A DNA stretch of 64,000 nucleotides from Chromatiales bacterium (GCA_016789845.1 JAEUQA010000037.1:62001-126000); one strand, 5' to 3'. Counted from the stretch's first letter, positions 31,962-41,241 are shown. Numbers and translations are program-made. The notes: generated from the sequence alone by a model not told the origin.

Positions 31962-32655
31962 ATCACGCACTCCAGCTCCCGAAGGTGTCCTGGCCAGGGC
32001 ACTCCTCCCCGCAACCCTGCTCGTCCTGCTGGGCGCGTCGGGCTGCGTGACCTCCCGGGTGGAGGAAACCAAGAACGCCGCCACGGGCATCGCCGGCGAC
32101 GAGTCGGTCGTCATCCTGGCCACCAGCTATCACCAGGGCAACAAGACCGAGTCCGGCTTCCTCGATTGCGTCAATGACGAGCTCGACGGGGGCCGCAACG
32201 GGCTCAACGTGTATCCGGGCGAGAAGTTCCGCGACGAGCTCTTCCCCTGGTTCGAGCCCCGGACCATGCCCCAGGACATCGAGGCGCTGCCGGAACTGCT
32301 CGCGCGGCCCGGCGTCGCCGAGCGCATCACGGCGCGGGGCGTGCGCTATCTCGTGTGGGTCAAGGGCAGCACGGAGCGCACCTCGGGCGGCGGCGGCATG
32401 AGCTGCGCCGCCAGCACGGTGGGCGGCGGCTGCTTCGGCCTGGTCTGGTGGGAGAACAACGGCTCCTACGAGGCGACCGTGTGGGACCTCAAGAGGGCCG
32501 AGCATTCCGGTGCCGTGAGCACGGACGTGCACGGCACGTCCATGGTGCCGGCCATCATCCTCCCGCTGCCCTTCATTGCCCGCACCCAGACGGCGGCCTG
32601 CAACGGACTGGGGCGTGAGCTGCGCCAGTTCATCACCCAGGAGGGACCGTCCTGA
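31945..32655 (+). CDS. Hypothetical lipoprotein
   Basis: 236 residues. Signal 'ALLPATLLVLLGASGCVTSR' with lipobox A-S-G-C. 'SVVILATSYHQGNKTESGFL' begins the mature domain; 'GVRYLVWVKGSTERTSGGGG' and 'CAASTVGGGCFGLVWWENNG' contain two cysteines spaced for a disulfide. The pattern 'YEATVWDLKRAEHSGAVSTD' is seen in proteins that report a status string or bind peptidoglycan fragments, but I do not recognise the family. Its TGA is overlapped by the CTG proposed as start of the next gene, and AGGAGG lies inside its last codons. Confidence 0.75.
   Translation: MPQLPESRTPAPEGVLARALLPATLLVLLGASGCVTSRVEETKNAATGIAGDESVVILATSYHQGNKTESGFLDCVNDELDGGRNGLNVYPGEKFRDELFPWFEPRTMPQDIEALPELLARPGVAERITARGVRYLVWVKGSTERTSGGGGMSCAASTVGGGCFGLVWWENNGSYEATVWDLKRAEHSGAVSTDVHGTSMVPAIILPLPFIARTQTAACNGLGRELRQFITQEGPS
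32639..32644 (+). promoter_or_regulatory. Shine-Dalgarno site that decides a CTG start
   Basis: A perfect AGGAGG, 7 bases before the CTG at 32652. No ATG, GTG or TTG is available in this frame between the upstream stop at 32616 and the end of the signal peptide. Confidence 0.7.
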
Positions 32656-33938
32656 CGGTTGCCGGACCGGGCCGGTGGCCGGCCGCCCTTGTCGCGCTCC
32701 TCGCCGCCGGCCTGCTCGCGGGCGGCCTGCTCAGCACGGGAATCGCCGCCGCCGCGGACATCGAGGCCCGCTTCGAGCTCGACCTGGCCGCCGGCACCTC
32801 CCTGACCCCGGCCCGGATCGTCGTCCGGCAGGGCAACGGCCAACTCCGGGAACTGGTCCTCGACCGGACCCGCCTCGAGAAGATCACCGGCGACGGCAAG
32901 ATCGTCCTCGAGCAGGACCGGGTGCGCTGGACGCCGCCCGCCAGCGGGGGCACGCTCCGCTACCGGGTGCCCCTCGATCGCCGCCGGCAGGGCGGGAATG
33001 CCCCCGGCAACGCGGCGTTCGTCGGCGAGCGGTTCGCCATCTTCCGGGGCGACGCCGCATTTCCCGTGAAGTCCTGGCGACGGGCCCGGGGCAGCACGCT
33101 GGACGGCGAGCTCGCCATCCGCCTGCCCCGGAACTGGTCACTGGTGACGCCCTACCTGCCCGATGGAGCCGGTCGCCTGCCGATCCGGAACCCGGGCAAG
33201 CGCCTGCCCCGGCCCATCGGCTGGATCACCGCGGGCGATCTCGGCACCCGCCGGGATGTCATTGCCGGGATCGAGATCACGGTGACCGCCCCGCGGGGCC
33301 TGCGCATGGAGCGGATCGCCATGCTCGGGCTGCTCCGCTGGACGCTGCCCGAGCTGGTCCCGGAGCTCGCGCCGGGCAAGGACAGGCCGCCCGGTGCCCG
33401 CTACATCAGCATCGTCGCCGCGGCCGAGCCCATGTGGCTCGGCGCCCTGTCAGCGCCGAACTCGATCTTCGTCCACGCCAACCGGCCCCTCATCAGCGAG
33501 AACGGCACGAGCACGGTGCTGCATGAAATGGTCCATGTGCTGCTGGCCGACCTGGACACGCCCCGGGACGAGGACTGGATCGACGAGGGACTCGCCGAAT
33601 ACCTGTCCCTGCGGGCACTGAAGGATTCCGGGACGATTTCGGCGGCCCGCTACGAGTCCGCCATCGGCGGTTTCCGCCGCCGGGGCGCGCAGGCGACAAG
33701 CCTGCGCACGGCCTCGTCGTCGGGGCCGGTGACGGCCAGGGCCGTGGCCATCTTCCACGACCTGGACCTGGAACTCCGCAAGGCCACCGGGGGCAGGCAG
33801 ACGGTGGCGACCCTCGTCCGGGACTTTCTGGAGGCGGACCGGCAGGCCAGCCTGGCGTCACTCCGGGCGGCCGCCGGCCGAAGCCTGGGCAGGCCGCCCC
33901 GGGCGCTCCGGGCCGACGCCGTGCCCGGACTGGACTGA
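32652..33938 (+). CDS. Secreted HExxH zinc metallopeptidase (gluzincin-like)
   Basis: 428 residues if translation begins at CTG 32652. The frame before the first ATG (32922) encodes a convincing signal peptide, 'WPAALVALLAAGLLAGGLLS', ending 'GIAAAA', so the ATG cannot be the true start. The mature N-terminal ~200 residues resemble the beta-rich part of M1/M61 peptidases ('LRYRVPLDRRRQGGNAPGN'). 'GTSTVLHEMVHVLLADL' near residue 290 is the zinc motif H-E-x-x-H and 'WIDEGLAEYLSLRAL' about 25 residues later gives the third ligand Glu, the gluzincin spacing. Periplasmic or secreted protease or aminopeptidase, coupled to two lipoproteins. Confidence 0.82.
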   Translation: MTVAGPGRWPAALVALLAAGLLAGGLLSTGIAAAADIEARFELDLAAGTSLTPARIVVRQGNGQLRELVLDRTRLEKITGDGKIVLEQDRVRWTPPASGGTLRYRVPLDRRRQGGNAPGNAAFVGERFAIFRGDAAFPVKSWRRARGSTLDGELAIRLPRNWSLVTPYLPDGAGRLPIRNPGKRLPRPIGWITAGDLGTRRDVIAGIEITVTAPRGLRMERIAMLGLLRWTLPELVPELAPGKDRPPGARYISIVAAAEPMWLGALSAPNSIFVHANRPLISENGTSTVLHEMVHVLLADLDTPRDEDWIDEGLAEYLSLRALKDSGTISAARYESAIGGFRRRGAQATSLRTASSSGPVTARAVAIFHDLDLELRKATGGRQTVATLVRDFLEADRQASLASLRAAAGRSLGRPPRALRADAVPGLD

Positions 33939-34016
33939 GCCGCCATCCGGCCTCTGCCTGCTGCATCCCGGCGGGACGAGCTTTCCCGGGCGCGGCGGCG
34001 GTGTGACACTAGCGGG

Positions 34017-34301
34017 GTGAAAACCCGCCTGCTCGCCCTGCTGGGCCTCGCCATCACCGGCGGGCTCATCCTGCCCGTCGCCAGCTACATGGCGGGCAAA
34101 CGGCTGATCGGGGCCTACGAGGGCAAGCTCGGGCTCAGCGACTACCTGGGCAGCATCTACGGGGCTGCCGGGCGGGGCGAATTCCTGGCCTGGTGGCTGC
34201 TCCTCGCCCCGGCCCTCATCGCCGGCGTCTGGTACCTGCTCGTCCGCCTGGGCTGGCGGGACCGCCATGCCGACCCGGAGGCCGACCGGGACGAGGGGTA
34301 G
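34017..34301 (+). CDS. Small hypothetical membrane protein
   Basis: 94 residues from a GTG. Two hydrophobic segments: 'LLALLGLAITGGLILPVASY' near the N terminus and 'WWLLLAPALIAGVWYLLVRL' near the C terminus, with a polar loop 'AGKRLIGAYEGKLGLSDYLG' between them. Charged tail 'RDRHADPEADRDEG' is probably cytosolic. I do not recognise it. It lies 78 bases after the metallopeptidase gene and faces another small membrane-protein gene. Confidence 0.7.
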   Translation: MKTRLLALLGLAITGGLILPVASYMAGKRLIGAYEGKLGLSDYLGSIYGAAGRGEFLAWWLLLAPALIAGVWYLLVRLGWRDRHADPEADRDEG

Positions 34302-34317
34302 ATTCGTTAACATTTTC

Positions 34318-34342
34318 AGTGAATTGAGATCTCATTTTCACT
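34318..34342. other. AT-rich imperfect palindrome between convergent genes
   Basis: AGTGAA-T-TGAGATCTCA-TT-TTCACT: 6-base outer arms and a 10-base self-complementary centre, followed on the plus strand by TTTTAT. It lies in the 125-base gap between the ends of the genes at 34017 and 34427, so a bidirectional terminator is the likeliest role; a protein-binding site is possible. Confidence 0.45.
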
Positions 34343-34426
34343 TTTATGTCAGCTTGCCGGCCGCGGCCCGGCGGGCCCTCGTATAGTCGGGCCAACGAGA
34401 AGAACCGGCGCCCGCACACCGATCAA

Positions 34427-34714
34427 TCAGGCCGGCCAGTAATAAAAACCGATGCCGGCGAGTCCGGCCGCCAGAGCGACCAGCGGCCAGACCCGCCAGG
34501 GAGCGGCCCGCAGCGAACCCAGGAAGGCAAACGCGGAGACCACCGTGATGCCGGTGAACAGCACGGTGGCCCGGGCAAGCTCCGGCAGTTCCAGGGCGAA
34601 GCGCGAATCCTCTCCCTGCCGCAGGCCGAAGATCAACCAGACGATGGCGAGGCCGAAGGCAATCGAAAAGACGCTGCCCAGCACAATTCCGAGAACGACT
34701 GTCAAAGGCTGCAT
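34427..34714 (-). CDS. Small hypothetical membrane protein
   Basis: 95 residues. Three hydrophobic segments: 'LTVVLGIVLGSVFSIAFGLA', 'ATVLFTGITVVSAFAFLG' and 'VWPLVALAAGLAGIGFYYW', separated by 'GLRQGEDSRFALELPELAR'. No family recognised. The start faces prc across 96 bases. Confidence 0.7.
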   Translation of the reverse strand: MQPLTVVLGIVLGSVFSIAFGLAIVWLIFGLRQGEDSRFALELPELARATVLFTGITVVSAFAFLGSLRAAPWRVWPLVALAAGLAGIGFYYWPA

Positions 34715-34810
34715 GAAACTCCGGACCTTGCGCTTGCCTCATTCCGGACCCAAGTCTAGCCTAGGCCGACAAGTCGCCCGAAACGCCGCTCACCCGCAAA
34801 GTCGACAGGA

Positions 34811-36964
34811 ATGAACATCTCTCCCAACCAAGCCTGGAAGTCCGTCAACCTGGCGGTGCTGCTCGCCCTGGTCACGGTGACCCTCGGGCCCGCCGTGCCG
34901 GTGCTCGCCAAGCAGGCAGGGCCGGTGACGCCGGCCGTGCTCGAGACGACCTCCCGGGAACGCCAGGTGGCGCGCCTCGTCACCCGGTTCGTGGAGCGGG
35001 CCCATTACTCGCGGCTGACCGTGGACGACGCCCTGTCCGATGCCACGCTCAAGACCTACCTGGAAACCCTGGACGGCAACCGGCACTACTTCCTGCAGTC
35101 CGACATCGCCTACTTCGCCCGCTACAAGACGACGCTCGACGACTCCCTGCGCCGTGGCGACATGGAGCCGGTCTTCGACATCTTCCGCCTGTATCGCCTG
35201 CGGGCCCAGCAGAACATCGGCTACGCCATGAGCCTGCTCGACAAGGAACCCGACTTCACCGTGGATGAAGACTACGTCTTCGCCCGCGAGAAGCTCCCCT
35301 GGGCCGACACGCCGGCCGAGATGCAGGACCTCTGGCGCAGGCGCGTGAAGAACGACGCGCTCAGCCTGATCATGGCCGACAAGACCTGGAAGGAAACCGG
35401 CGACATCCTTCGCAAGCGCTACCAGCGCGTGCTCGATCGCATCAACGCACTCGACAGCGACGACGTGTTCGAGACGTTCATGAACGCCTTCGCACGCACG
35501 CTCGATCCCCACTCCAGCTACCTGTCGCCGCGGCAGTCGGAGGAATACCGGATCCAGATGAGCCTGTCCTACCAGGGCATCGGCGCTTCCCTGCAGCTGG
35601 ACGAGGACTTCGTGCAGGTCATGAACGTGATCCCGGGCGGCCCCGCGTCGATCGACGGCCGGCTGAAGGCCAACGACCGCATCACGGCCGTGGGCCAGGG
35701 TAACAACGGCGAGATGGTGGACGTGGTGGGCTGGCAGCTCGACGACGTGGTGCAGCTGATCCGCGGCCCGAGCGGCACCAGGGTGAAGCTCCAGATCCTC
35801 CCGGGCAATGCGGCACCGGGGGCGCCGGAAACCACGCTGGAACTGACCCGCGACAAGATCAAGCTCGAGGAGCAGGCGGCAAAGAAGGACGTCATCCCGA
35901 TCCAGCGCAACGGGGAGACGGTCAACATCGGCGTCATCAAGGTCCCCAGCTTCTACCAGGACTTCGACGCGCGGAATCGCGGCGAGAAGGACTACATCAG
36001 CACCACCCGGGATGTCCGGCGCCTGCTCGGCGAACTGCGCAGGGACAAGATCGCCGGCCTGGTCCTCGACCTCCGGGGCAATGGCGGCGGGCACCTCACG
36101 GAGGCCACGTCGCTGACCGGCCTCTTCATCGACCGGGGCCCGGTGGTGCAGCTCCGCCACACCAACGGGCTCATCGAGGTGCTGGATGATCCGGAACCGG
36201 CCGTCGCCTACAGCGGCCCGCTAGTGGTGCTGGTCGACCGGTTCAGCGCCTCCGCATCCGAGATCTTCGCCGCGGCGATCCAGGACTACCGCCGGGGCCT
36301 GGTCATCGGCCAGCAGACTTTCGGCAAGGGCACCGTGCAGAACCTCTACGAACTCGACCAGTACGCGGCCCGCTCCACGCCCGACAAGGGCCTCGGCCAG
36401 CTCACGCTGACCATGGGCAAGTTCTACCGGGTGAACGGGGGCAGCACGCAGCACAAGGGCGTCATCCCCGACATTGCGCTGCCCTCCGCCATCGACTCCA
36501 GCGAGATCGGCGAGAGCAGCCGCGACCGCGCGCTGCCCTGGGACCAGATCGCGGCGACGCGCTTCGACGCCAGCCAGCCCCTGGACGCCGCCATCTCGCA
36601 GCTGACGCGCTTCGAGAGCGCGGAGCTGGCGACTTCCCCGGACATGAAGTACCTGGAGGCTGGCATCGCCGCCGCGGGAGAGGCCCGCGCCCAGCAGAGC
36701 GTCTCGCTGAACCTGGAGACCCGGAAGCGCGAGCGGGAGACCCAGCGCGTGGCCCAGCTCAAGCGGGAGAACGCCTGGCGCGCGGCCCGCGGCCTGGCCG
36801 CCGTGGATGCCGTGGAGAAGCTCAAGCCCGAGGAGGCCCCGGATCCCCTCCTCGAGACGGCGGCGAACGTGACCCTGGAGTACTCGCGGATCGCGCCGAC
36901 GGGCCGGGCGCTGCTGACCCAGGCGAAGTCGGACGACGCCGACGCGGTGCCGGGCAAGGACTAG
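34811..36964 (+). CDS. prc: Tail-specific (carboxy-terminal processing) protease Prc
   Basis: 717 residues, near the length of E. coli Prc. Signal peptide 'VNLAVLLALVTVTLGPAVPV'. The N-terminal helical domain runs to ~215; 'ARTLDPHSSYLSPRQSEEY' leads into the PDZ domain ('IGASLQLDEDFVQVMNVIPG'). In the S41 core, 'LVLDLRGNGGGHLTEATSLT' is the substrate-cradle motif, 'VDRFSASASEIFAAAIQDY' holds the nucleophile serine near residue 478, and 'IGQQTFGKGTVQNLYEL' the general-base lysine near 505. Periplasmic protease that trims or degrades envelope proteins such as peptidoglycan enzymes. Stands alone. Confidence 0.96.
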   Translation: MNISPNQAWKSVNLAVLLALVTVTLGPAVPVLAKQAGPVTPAVLETTSRERQVARLVTRFVERAHYSRLTVDDALSDATLKTYLETLDGNRHYFLQSDIAYFARYKTTLDDSLRRGDMEPVFDIFRLYRLRAQQNIGYAMSLLDKEPDFTVDEDYVFAREKLPWADTPAEMQDLWRRRVKNDALSLIMADKTWKETGDILRKRYQRVLDRINALDSDDVFETFMNAFARTLDPHSSYLSPRQSEEYRIQMSLSYQGIGASLQLDEDFVQVMNVIPGGPASIDGRLKANDRITAVGQGNNGEMVDVVGWQLDDVVQLIRGPSGTRVKLQILPGNAAPGAPETTLELTRDKIKLEEQAAKKDVIPIQRNGETVNIGVIKVPSFYQDFDARNRGEKDYISTTRDVRRLLGELRRDKIAGLVLDLRGNGGGHLTEATSLTGLFIDRGPVVQLRHTNGLIEVLDDPEPAVAYSGPLVVLVDRFSASASEIFAAAIQDYRRGLVIGQQTFGKGTVQNLYELDQYAARSTPDKGLGQLTLTMGKFYRVNGGSTQHKGVIPDIALPSAIDSSEIGESSRDRALPWDQIAATRFDASQPLDAAISQLTRFESAELATSPDMKYLEAGIAAAGEARAQQSVSLNLETRKRERETQRVAQLKRENAWRAARGLAAVDAVEKLKPEEAPDPLLETAANVTLEYSRIAPTGRALLTQAKSDDADAVPGKD

Positions 36965-37005
36965 CGCCGCGGGGTGTTGCCCGGTCCGGGAAGCGTATCG
37001 CCGGA

Positions 37006-38052
37006 CTAGTGCAGCAGCACGCCGTAGACGTCCCAGTACTCGTCGGCGAGCACATTCACGGCCAGTTCGCGGCCGCCCGCCGGGCGTGGGTCGCCATCCC
37101 CGGTCAGTGCGGCGGGGATCACTGCCAGGGTGTCGGCCGCCGGCACCGTGTCGCTGTCGCGCCGGTAGCCCACGGACTGCCGCAGGAATTCCGCCCGCCG
37201 GCGCATGCGCCCCGCCAGCTCATCCATGCCTTCCACGCGGCGGAGCACGCCGTCGACCCTGCGGCTCAGCTCCCGGCAGGCCTGCAGCGAACCGTAACCG
37301 ACCTCCGTCACCTGGCGCAGCGACGCGTCACGGGCGAGCGCGGCCACGTCATGCTCGCCGAAGGCCAGCACCAGCTCCTGGGCCAGGGCAATCACCGACA
37401 GGTTGACCAGCCGCTTGCCTTCGACGCCAAGCGTGTCCGGCAACGGCGCCTCCTCCTTCAGCTTCTCGTGGCGGGCCCGTTCATAGCGCCCGATCTGCTC
37501 GTCCACCGATTGCTGGGCGGCCACCAGGACGCCCTGCTCCCCATCCAGACGACGCCGTGCAAAGTAGTTCCAGAAGCCGGTGCGCTCGAAGCGCCGGGCG
37601 CGAACCGCCGTCAGTTCGCCCTCCAGGAGCGCACGGCGCTCCTGCAACGGCTGCAACCGCTGCTCGATGGCATGCAGGGCTGCCAGCCGATGCTCCTCGA
37701 AGCGGGCCGCCTCCCGCTGTCCCTCGCGCTCCTGCTGGCGCGTGCTGAGGTCCCGGGCCAGCCGGCCGAGACGGCGCCGGCCATAGGCCCACACGCCGCG
37801 CAGCTGGAAGTAGACGGCGGCAGTGGCCGCCCGATCGGGGTCGGCCAGCAGCCCCTCCAGCTGGTCGAGGCGCTGCTGGGCCCGCAGGAGGGCGCCCTCC
37901 TGCTGGCGGATCTGGTCGACCATCCGCTCCCGTTCCCGCTGGACCCTGGCGAACTCCCGCTTGAGCTCGGCCCTGTTCCAGAACAGGCGCAGCAGCCGGT
38001 CGTCATCGACCGGCTTGCGACGGGCCAGGAGTTGCTGGGCGAGGGCTAGCAC
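37006..38052 (-). CDS. Coiled-coil protein of unknown function
   Basis: 348 residues from a GTG. No signal peptide or membrane segment. Residues ~25-225 are strongly charged and heptad-like, for example 'NRAELKREFARVQRERERMV' and 'LARDLSTRQQEREGQREAAR', so a long coiled coil is likely. The C-terminal third ('GKRLVNLSVIALAQELVLAF') is more globular and ends 'VLADEYWDVYGVLLH'. I do not recognise the family. Convergent with prc across 41 bases, and 104 bases separate it from the DUF1249 gene upstream. Confidence 0.75.
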   Translation of the reverse strand: MLALAQQLLARRKPVDDDRLLRLFWNRAELKREFARVQRERERMVDQIRQQEGALLRAQQRLDQLEGLLADPDRAATAAVYFQLRGVWAYGRRRLGRLARDLSTRQQEREGQREAARFEEHRLAALHAIEQRLQPLQERRALLEGELTAVRARRFERTGFWNYFARRRLDGEQGVLVAAQQSVDEQIGRYERARHEKLKEEAPLPDTLGVEGKRLVNLSVIALAQELVLAFGEHDVAALARDASLRQVTEVGYGSLQACRELSRRVDGVLRRVEGMDELAGRMRRRAEFLRQSVGYRRDSDTVPAADTLAVIPAALTGDGDPRPAGGRELAVNVLADEYWDVYGVLLH

Positions 38053-38156
38053 CCGCTGAAGTTAACGAAATGCGGCCCGGGTGCCGGTGAAGCAATCCAC
38101 ACTTGGCGGGCGGTGCGCTGGCCGGGCGGGGATGCCCGTGACGCGCGTCACGGCGC

Positions 38157-38630
38157 TCAGGCCCGGAGGCTGTGGCCCATGTCGACCAGGTAATCCAGCC
38201 ATTTGCCCAGCATGATGTTCCGGGACCAGCGGCGGTCGAGCTCCCGGGAACTGCTGATGGCGAGCTGCCGCAGCACCTCGTGGCGGTGCGCCAGGGACCA
38301 GCTGATGACCTCGACCATGCGGGCATCGAGGTACAGCCGCAGGTGGAGGTCCGGATCAGCGGCCGGGCCCGTGGCGTCCTCGAAGTGGTACGTGAGGCGG
38401 AGATCGATGGTGTACCGGGTGACGGCATCCAGGCAGAGATGCAGGTCGAGATCGCGGGCCGTGCGGGAAACACTGGTCGTCCGCGCCGGCGTTACGCCGG
38501 AGCCCGGGGCCTTCAGGAACGGCGCGAGCGCGACGAGCTTGATGAAGTTGCCCTCGTACAGGGCCATGAGCGCGCCGAGGCTGCGCGGCTCGGCGCTGCA
38601 CTGAGGAACAATGTAGCTGTCTGCAAGCAC
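38157..38630 (-). CDS. DUF1249 family protein (YqiB-like)
   Basis: 157 residues from a GTG. 'LGALMALYEGNFIKLVALAP' at the N terminus is the 'Y-E-x-N-Y/F-x-x-L' pattern of DUF1249; 'DLDLHLCLDAVTRYTIDLRL', 'DLHLRLYLDARMVEVISW' and 'NIMLGKWLDYLVDMGHSL' (the conserved 'N-x-x-L-x-x-W-L-x-x-x-L-x-x-G' end) follow. Function unknown; conserved in gammaproteobacteria. A -10-like TATAGT ends 6 bases before the GTG with no ribosome site, so it may be leaderless. Divergent from the phosphoglucomutase gene. Confidence 0.88.
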   Translation of the reverse strand: MLADSYIVPQCSAEPRSLGALMALYEGNFIKLVALAPFLKAPGSGVTPARTTSVSRTARDLDLHLCLDAVTRYTIDLRLTYHFEDATGPAADPDLHLRLYLDARMVEVISWSLAHRHEVLRQLAISSSRELDRRWSRNIMLGKWLDYLVDMGHSLRA

Positions 38631-38636
38631 GTTTGG

Positions 38637-38642
38637 ACTATA
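38637..38642 (-). promoter_or_regulatory. Putative -10 element, leaderless start of the DUF1249 gene
   Basis: Minus-strand TATAGT, 6 bases (CCAAAC) before the GTG at 38630. No Shine-Dalgarno sequence and no clear -35. Confidence 0.45.
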
Positions 38643-38720
38643 GCACAGCGTTTCGTGCACACTTTCCGTGATGCTGAACCGCAGTCGACAGTAAACGAAA
38701 ACCCGCGAAGGACTGTGACC

Positions 38721-40361
38721 GTGTCCACGCTTGACATCACTGACGTCAGTTTTCCGCCATACGTGGATCAGCGCCCGGGCACCGCCGGCCTGCGCAAGAA
38801 GGTGAGCGTGTTCAGCCAGCCTCATTACGTCGAGATGTTCACGCAAGCCGTGTTCTCGACCCTCAAGCTGCCCGCCGGCTCGAGACTCGTGATCGGTGGC
38901 GACGGGCGCTACTTCAACAGCGAGGCCATCCAGCGCCTCATGGCGGTTGCCGTCGCCAACGGGGTCAGCGAGATCATCGTCGGGCAGCACGGCCTGCTGT
39001 CCACACCCGCGGCGTCGCACCTCATCCGCCTGCGCCACGCCGCGGCCGGGTTCATCCTTACCGCCAGCCACAATCCCGGCGGACCCTCCGGTGATTTCGG
39101 CCTCAAGTTCAATACGCCGACCGGAGGCCAGGCGCCGGAGCACGTCACCGACGAAGTCTTCCGCATCAGCCAGCAGCAGACCGGCTACCGCCGGGCCGAC
39201 CTGCCGCACGTCGACCTGTCCAGGACCGGCATCACCCGCCTCGCGGGCCTCGTGGTGGAGGTGGTGGATCCCGTGGCCGACTATGCCGTGCTCATGGAAT
39301 CGCTGTTCGATTTCCAGCGCATCGCGGACTGGCTCCGCGCGGGCCACCGGATCCGCTTCGACGCCATGCACGCCGTGACCGGACCCTACGCCCGCCGGAT
39401 CCTCGTGGAACGCCTGGGAGCGCCGCTGGATTCCCTGCGCCACGCCGAGCCATTGCCGGACTTCGGCGGCCTGCACCCGGACCCCAACCCGATCGATGCC
39501 GCGGGCCTCGTTGCCGAATCCCGCGGTGCCGGCGCTCCGGACCTGCTCGCAGCGTCCGACGGCGACGGCGACCGCAACATGATCCTCGGACCGGACACCT
39601 TCCTGTCACCCTGTGACAGCGTCGCGGTGATGCTGGCCAACGTCACGCGCATCCCGGGCTACCGGGAGGGCGTGCCGGGCGTCGCCCGCTCCATGCCCAC
39701 GAGCCGGGCACTGGACGTCGTGGCCGCCAGCCTGGGCCTCCCCTGCTACGAGACGCCGACCGGCTGGCGCTTCTTCTGCAACCTGCTGGAGGCCGGCCGC
39801 ATCGGCCTCTGCGGCGAGGAAAGCTTCGGCACCAGTTCCGCCCACTGCCGGGAGAAGGACGGCCTGTGGGCGGTGCTGTTCTGGCTGAACCTGCTGGCGG
39901 TGGACGGGCGGTCGTTGCCCGGGATCCTGCGGGACCACTGGGCGCGGTTCGGCCGGCATCACTACCAGCGCTGGGACTACGTGGTGCCCGACGCGGGCCG
40001 GGCGAACGAGCTCATGGAGGCGCTGCGCCGGCTGCTGCCGGCACTGCAGGGCACCAACCCGGCTGGCGGAATCATCGACACGGCCGACGACTTCCACTAC
40101 CGGGACCCGGTGGACGCCAGCGAGTCCGCCCACCAGGGCGTGCGGCTGATCTTCAGCAACGGAGCGCGGATCGTGTATCGCCTCTCCGGGACGGGAACGG
40201 CCGGGGCGACACTGCGCGTGTACCTGGAACGGCACGTGACCTTGCCCGGCGAGATCGTCCTGTCAACACCGGCCGCCCTGACGCCCCTCGGCGAACTCGC
40301 GGCGCAGATCGCCAGGATCGCCCACCACACGGGACTGTCAGCCCCCACCGGCATGATCTGA
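38721..40361 (+). CDS. pgm: Phosphoglucomutase (alpha-D-glucose 1,6-phosphate dependent)
   Basis: 546 residues from a GTG with AAGGA 9 bases upstream; an in-frame GTG at 38715 is too close to that site. Active-site serine loop '[20 protein letters not shown]' near residue 115, magnesium loop '[12 protein letters not shown]', sugar-binding '[20 protein letters not shown]' and phosphate-binding '[15 protein letters not shown]' near the C terminus are all intact. Interconverts glucose-1-phosphate and glucose-6-phosphate, feeding UDP-glucose or glycogen synthesis, and so could also supply the island's sugar donors. Divergent from the DUF1249 gene and convergent with ppsR. Confidence 0.95.
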   Translation: MSTLDITDVSFPPYVDQRPGTAGLRKKVSVFSQPHYVEMFTQAVFSTLKLPAGSRLVIGGDGRYFNSEAIQRLMAVAVANGVSEIIVGQHGLLSTPAASHLIRLRHAAAGFILTASHNPGGPSGDFGLKFNTPTGGQAPEHVTDEVFRISQQQTGYRRADLPHVDLSRTGITRLAGLVVEVVDPVADYAVLMESLFDFQRIADWLRAGHRIRFDAMHAVTGPYARRILVERLGAPLDSLRHAEPLPDFGGLHPDPNPIDAAGLVAESRGAGAPDLLAASDGDGDRNMILGPDTFLSPCDSVAVMLANVTRIPGYREGVPGVARSMPTSRALDVVAASLGLPCYETPTGWRFFCNLLEAGRIGLCGEESFGTSSAHCREKDGLWAVLFWLNLLAVDGRSLPGILRDHWARFGRHHYQRWDYVVPDAGRANELMEALRRLLPALQGTNPAGGIIDTADDFHYRDPVDASESAHQGVRLIFSNGARIVYRLSGTGTAGATLRVYLERHVTLPGEIVLSTPAALTPLGELAAQIARIAHHTGLSAPTGMI

Positions 40362-40377
40362 GGCCCGCGCGGGCCGA

Positions 40378-41241
40378 CTAGGGGCGGACGCGGCGCTCGA
40401 TCCCCGTGCTGCTCAGGATCTTGCTGGCAATCTCCTCGATGGAGAAGCCGGTCGTGTCCACCCAGCCGATCTGGTAGCGGCGGAACAGGGCTTCCGCCCC
40501 CCGCAGCTCGTAGCGCACCTGCTCGATGGACGCGTACCGCCCCTCGGGGCGCCGCTCCCGCCGGATCTGTTGGAGTCGCTCCGGGGAAATGCTGAGGCCG
40601 AACAGCTTGTCCCGGTAGGGCTCGAGGAGCCGCGGCAGCCGGCCCGTCTCGAACTCGTCCTCCGACAGCGGGTAGTTGGCGGCGAACACGCCGTAGGTGA
40701 GTGCCAGGTACAGGCAGGTGGGCGTCTTACCCGAGCGCGACACGCCCAGCAGGATCACGTCGGCCCGGTCGTACTCGCTGGTGCGGGTGCCGTCGTCGTT
40801 GTTGAGCGCGAAATTGGTAGCCTCGATGCGCTTGTCGTAGGCGCCCGGGTCCTTCATGCCGTGGGCCCGCCCCACCGTGTGCGACGAGCGGATGAGCAGC
40901 TCCCGCTCCAGCTGCCCGAGGAAGGTGGAGAAGAAGTCGAGCAGCAGGCCATTGACGCGGGCGAAGCGCTCCCGGATCTCGTCGTGCACGAGGGTGCTGA
41001 AGATGATCGGCCGCGTGCCCGACTCGGTGGCGAAGGCATTGATCCGGTGCACGGCCTCGTCTGCCTTGTCAACAGAATCGATAAATGGCACAGTCACCTG
41101 ATCGAAGTCGTACCCTTCGAATTGGGTCAACAGGCTGCGGCCGAGCGTCTCCGCCGTGACCCCGGTCTGGTCCGACAGAAAAAACACGACGCGTCGATTC
41201 CTCCGCGGCTCTGGTGCGTCGGGCTCCCTGGGCTCCGTCAT
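40378..41241 (-). CDS. ppsR: PEP synthase regulatory protein (bifunctional Ser/Thr kinase / pyrophosphorylase, DUF299)
   Basis: 287 residues. '[20 protein letters not shown]' at the N terminus, '[18 protein letters not shown]' in the middle, and the P-loop '[20 protein letters not shown]' near residue 150 are hallmarks of DUF299. It inactivates PEP synthase by ADP-dependent phosphorylation and reactivates it by phosphate-dependent dephosphorylation. The ATG at 41241 starts a protein of family length; earlier in-frame codons overlap the ppsA start. Divergent from ppsA across 36 bases, the classic pairing. Confidence 0.95.
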   Translation of the reverse strand: MTEPREPDAPEPRRNRRVVFFLSDQTGVTAETLGRSLLTQFEGYDFDQVTVPFIDSVDKADEAVHRINAFATESGTRPIIFSTLVHDEIRERFARVNGLLLDFFSTFLGQLERELLIRSSHTVGRAHGMKDPGAYDKRIEATNFALNNDDGTRTSEYDRADVILLGVSRSGKTPTCLYLALTYGVFAANYPLSEDEFETGRLPRLLEPYRDKLFGLSISPERLQQIRRERRPEGRYASIEQVRYELRGAEALFRRYQIGWVDTTGFSIEEIASKILSSTGIERRVRP

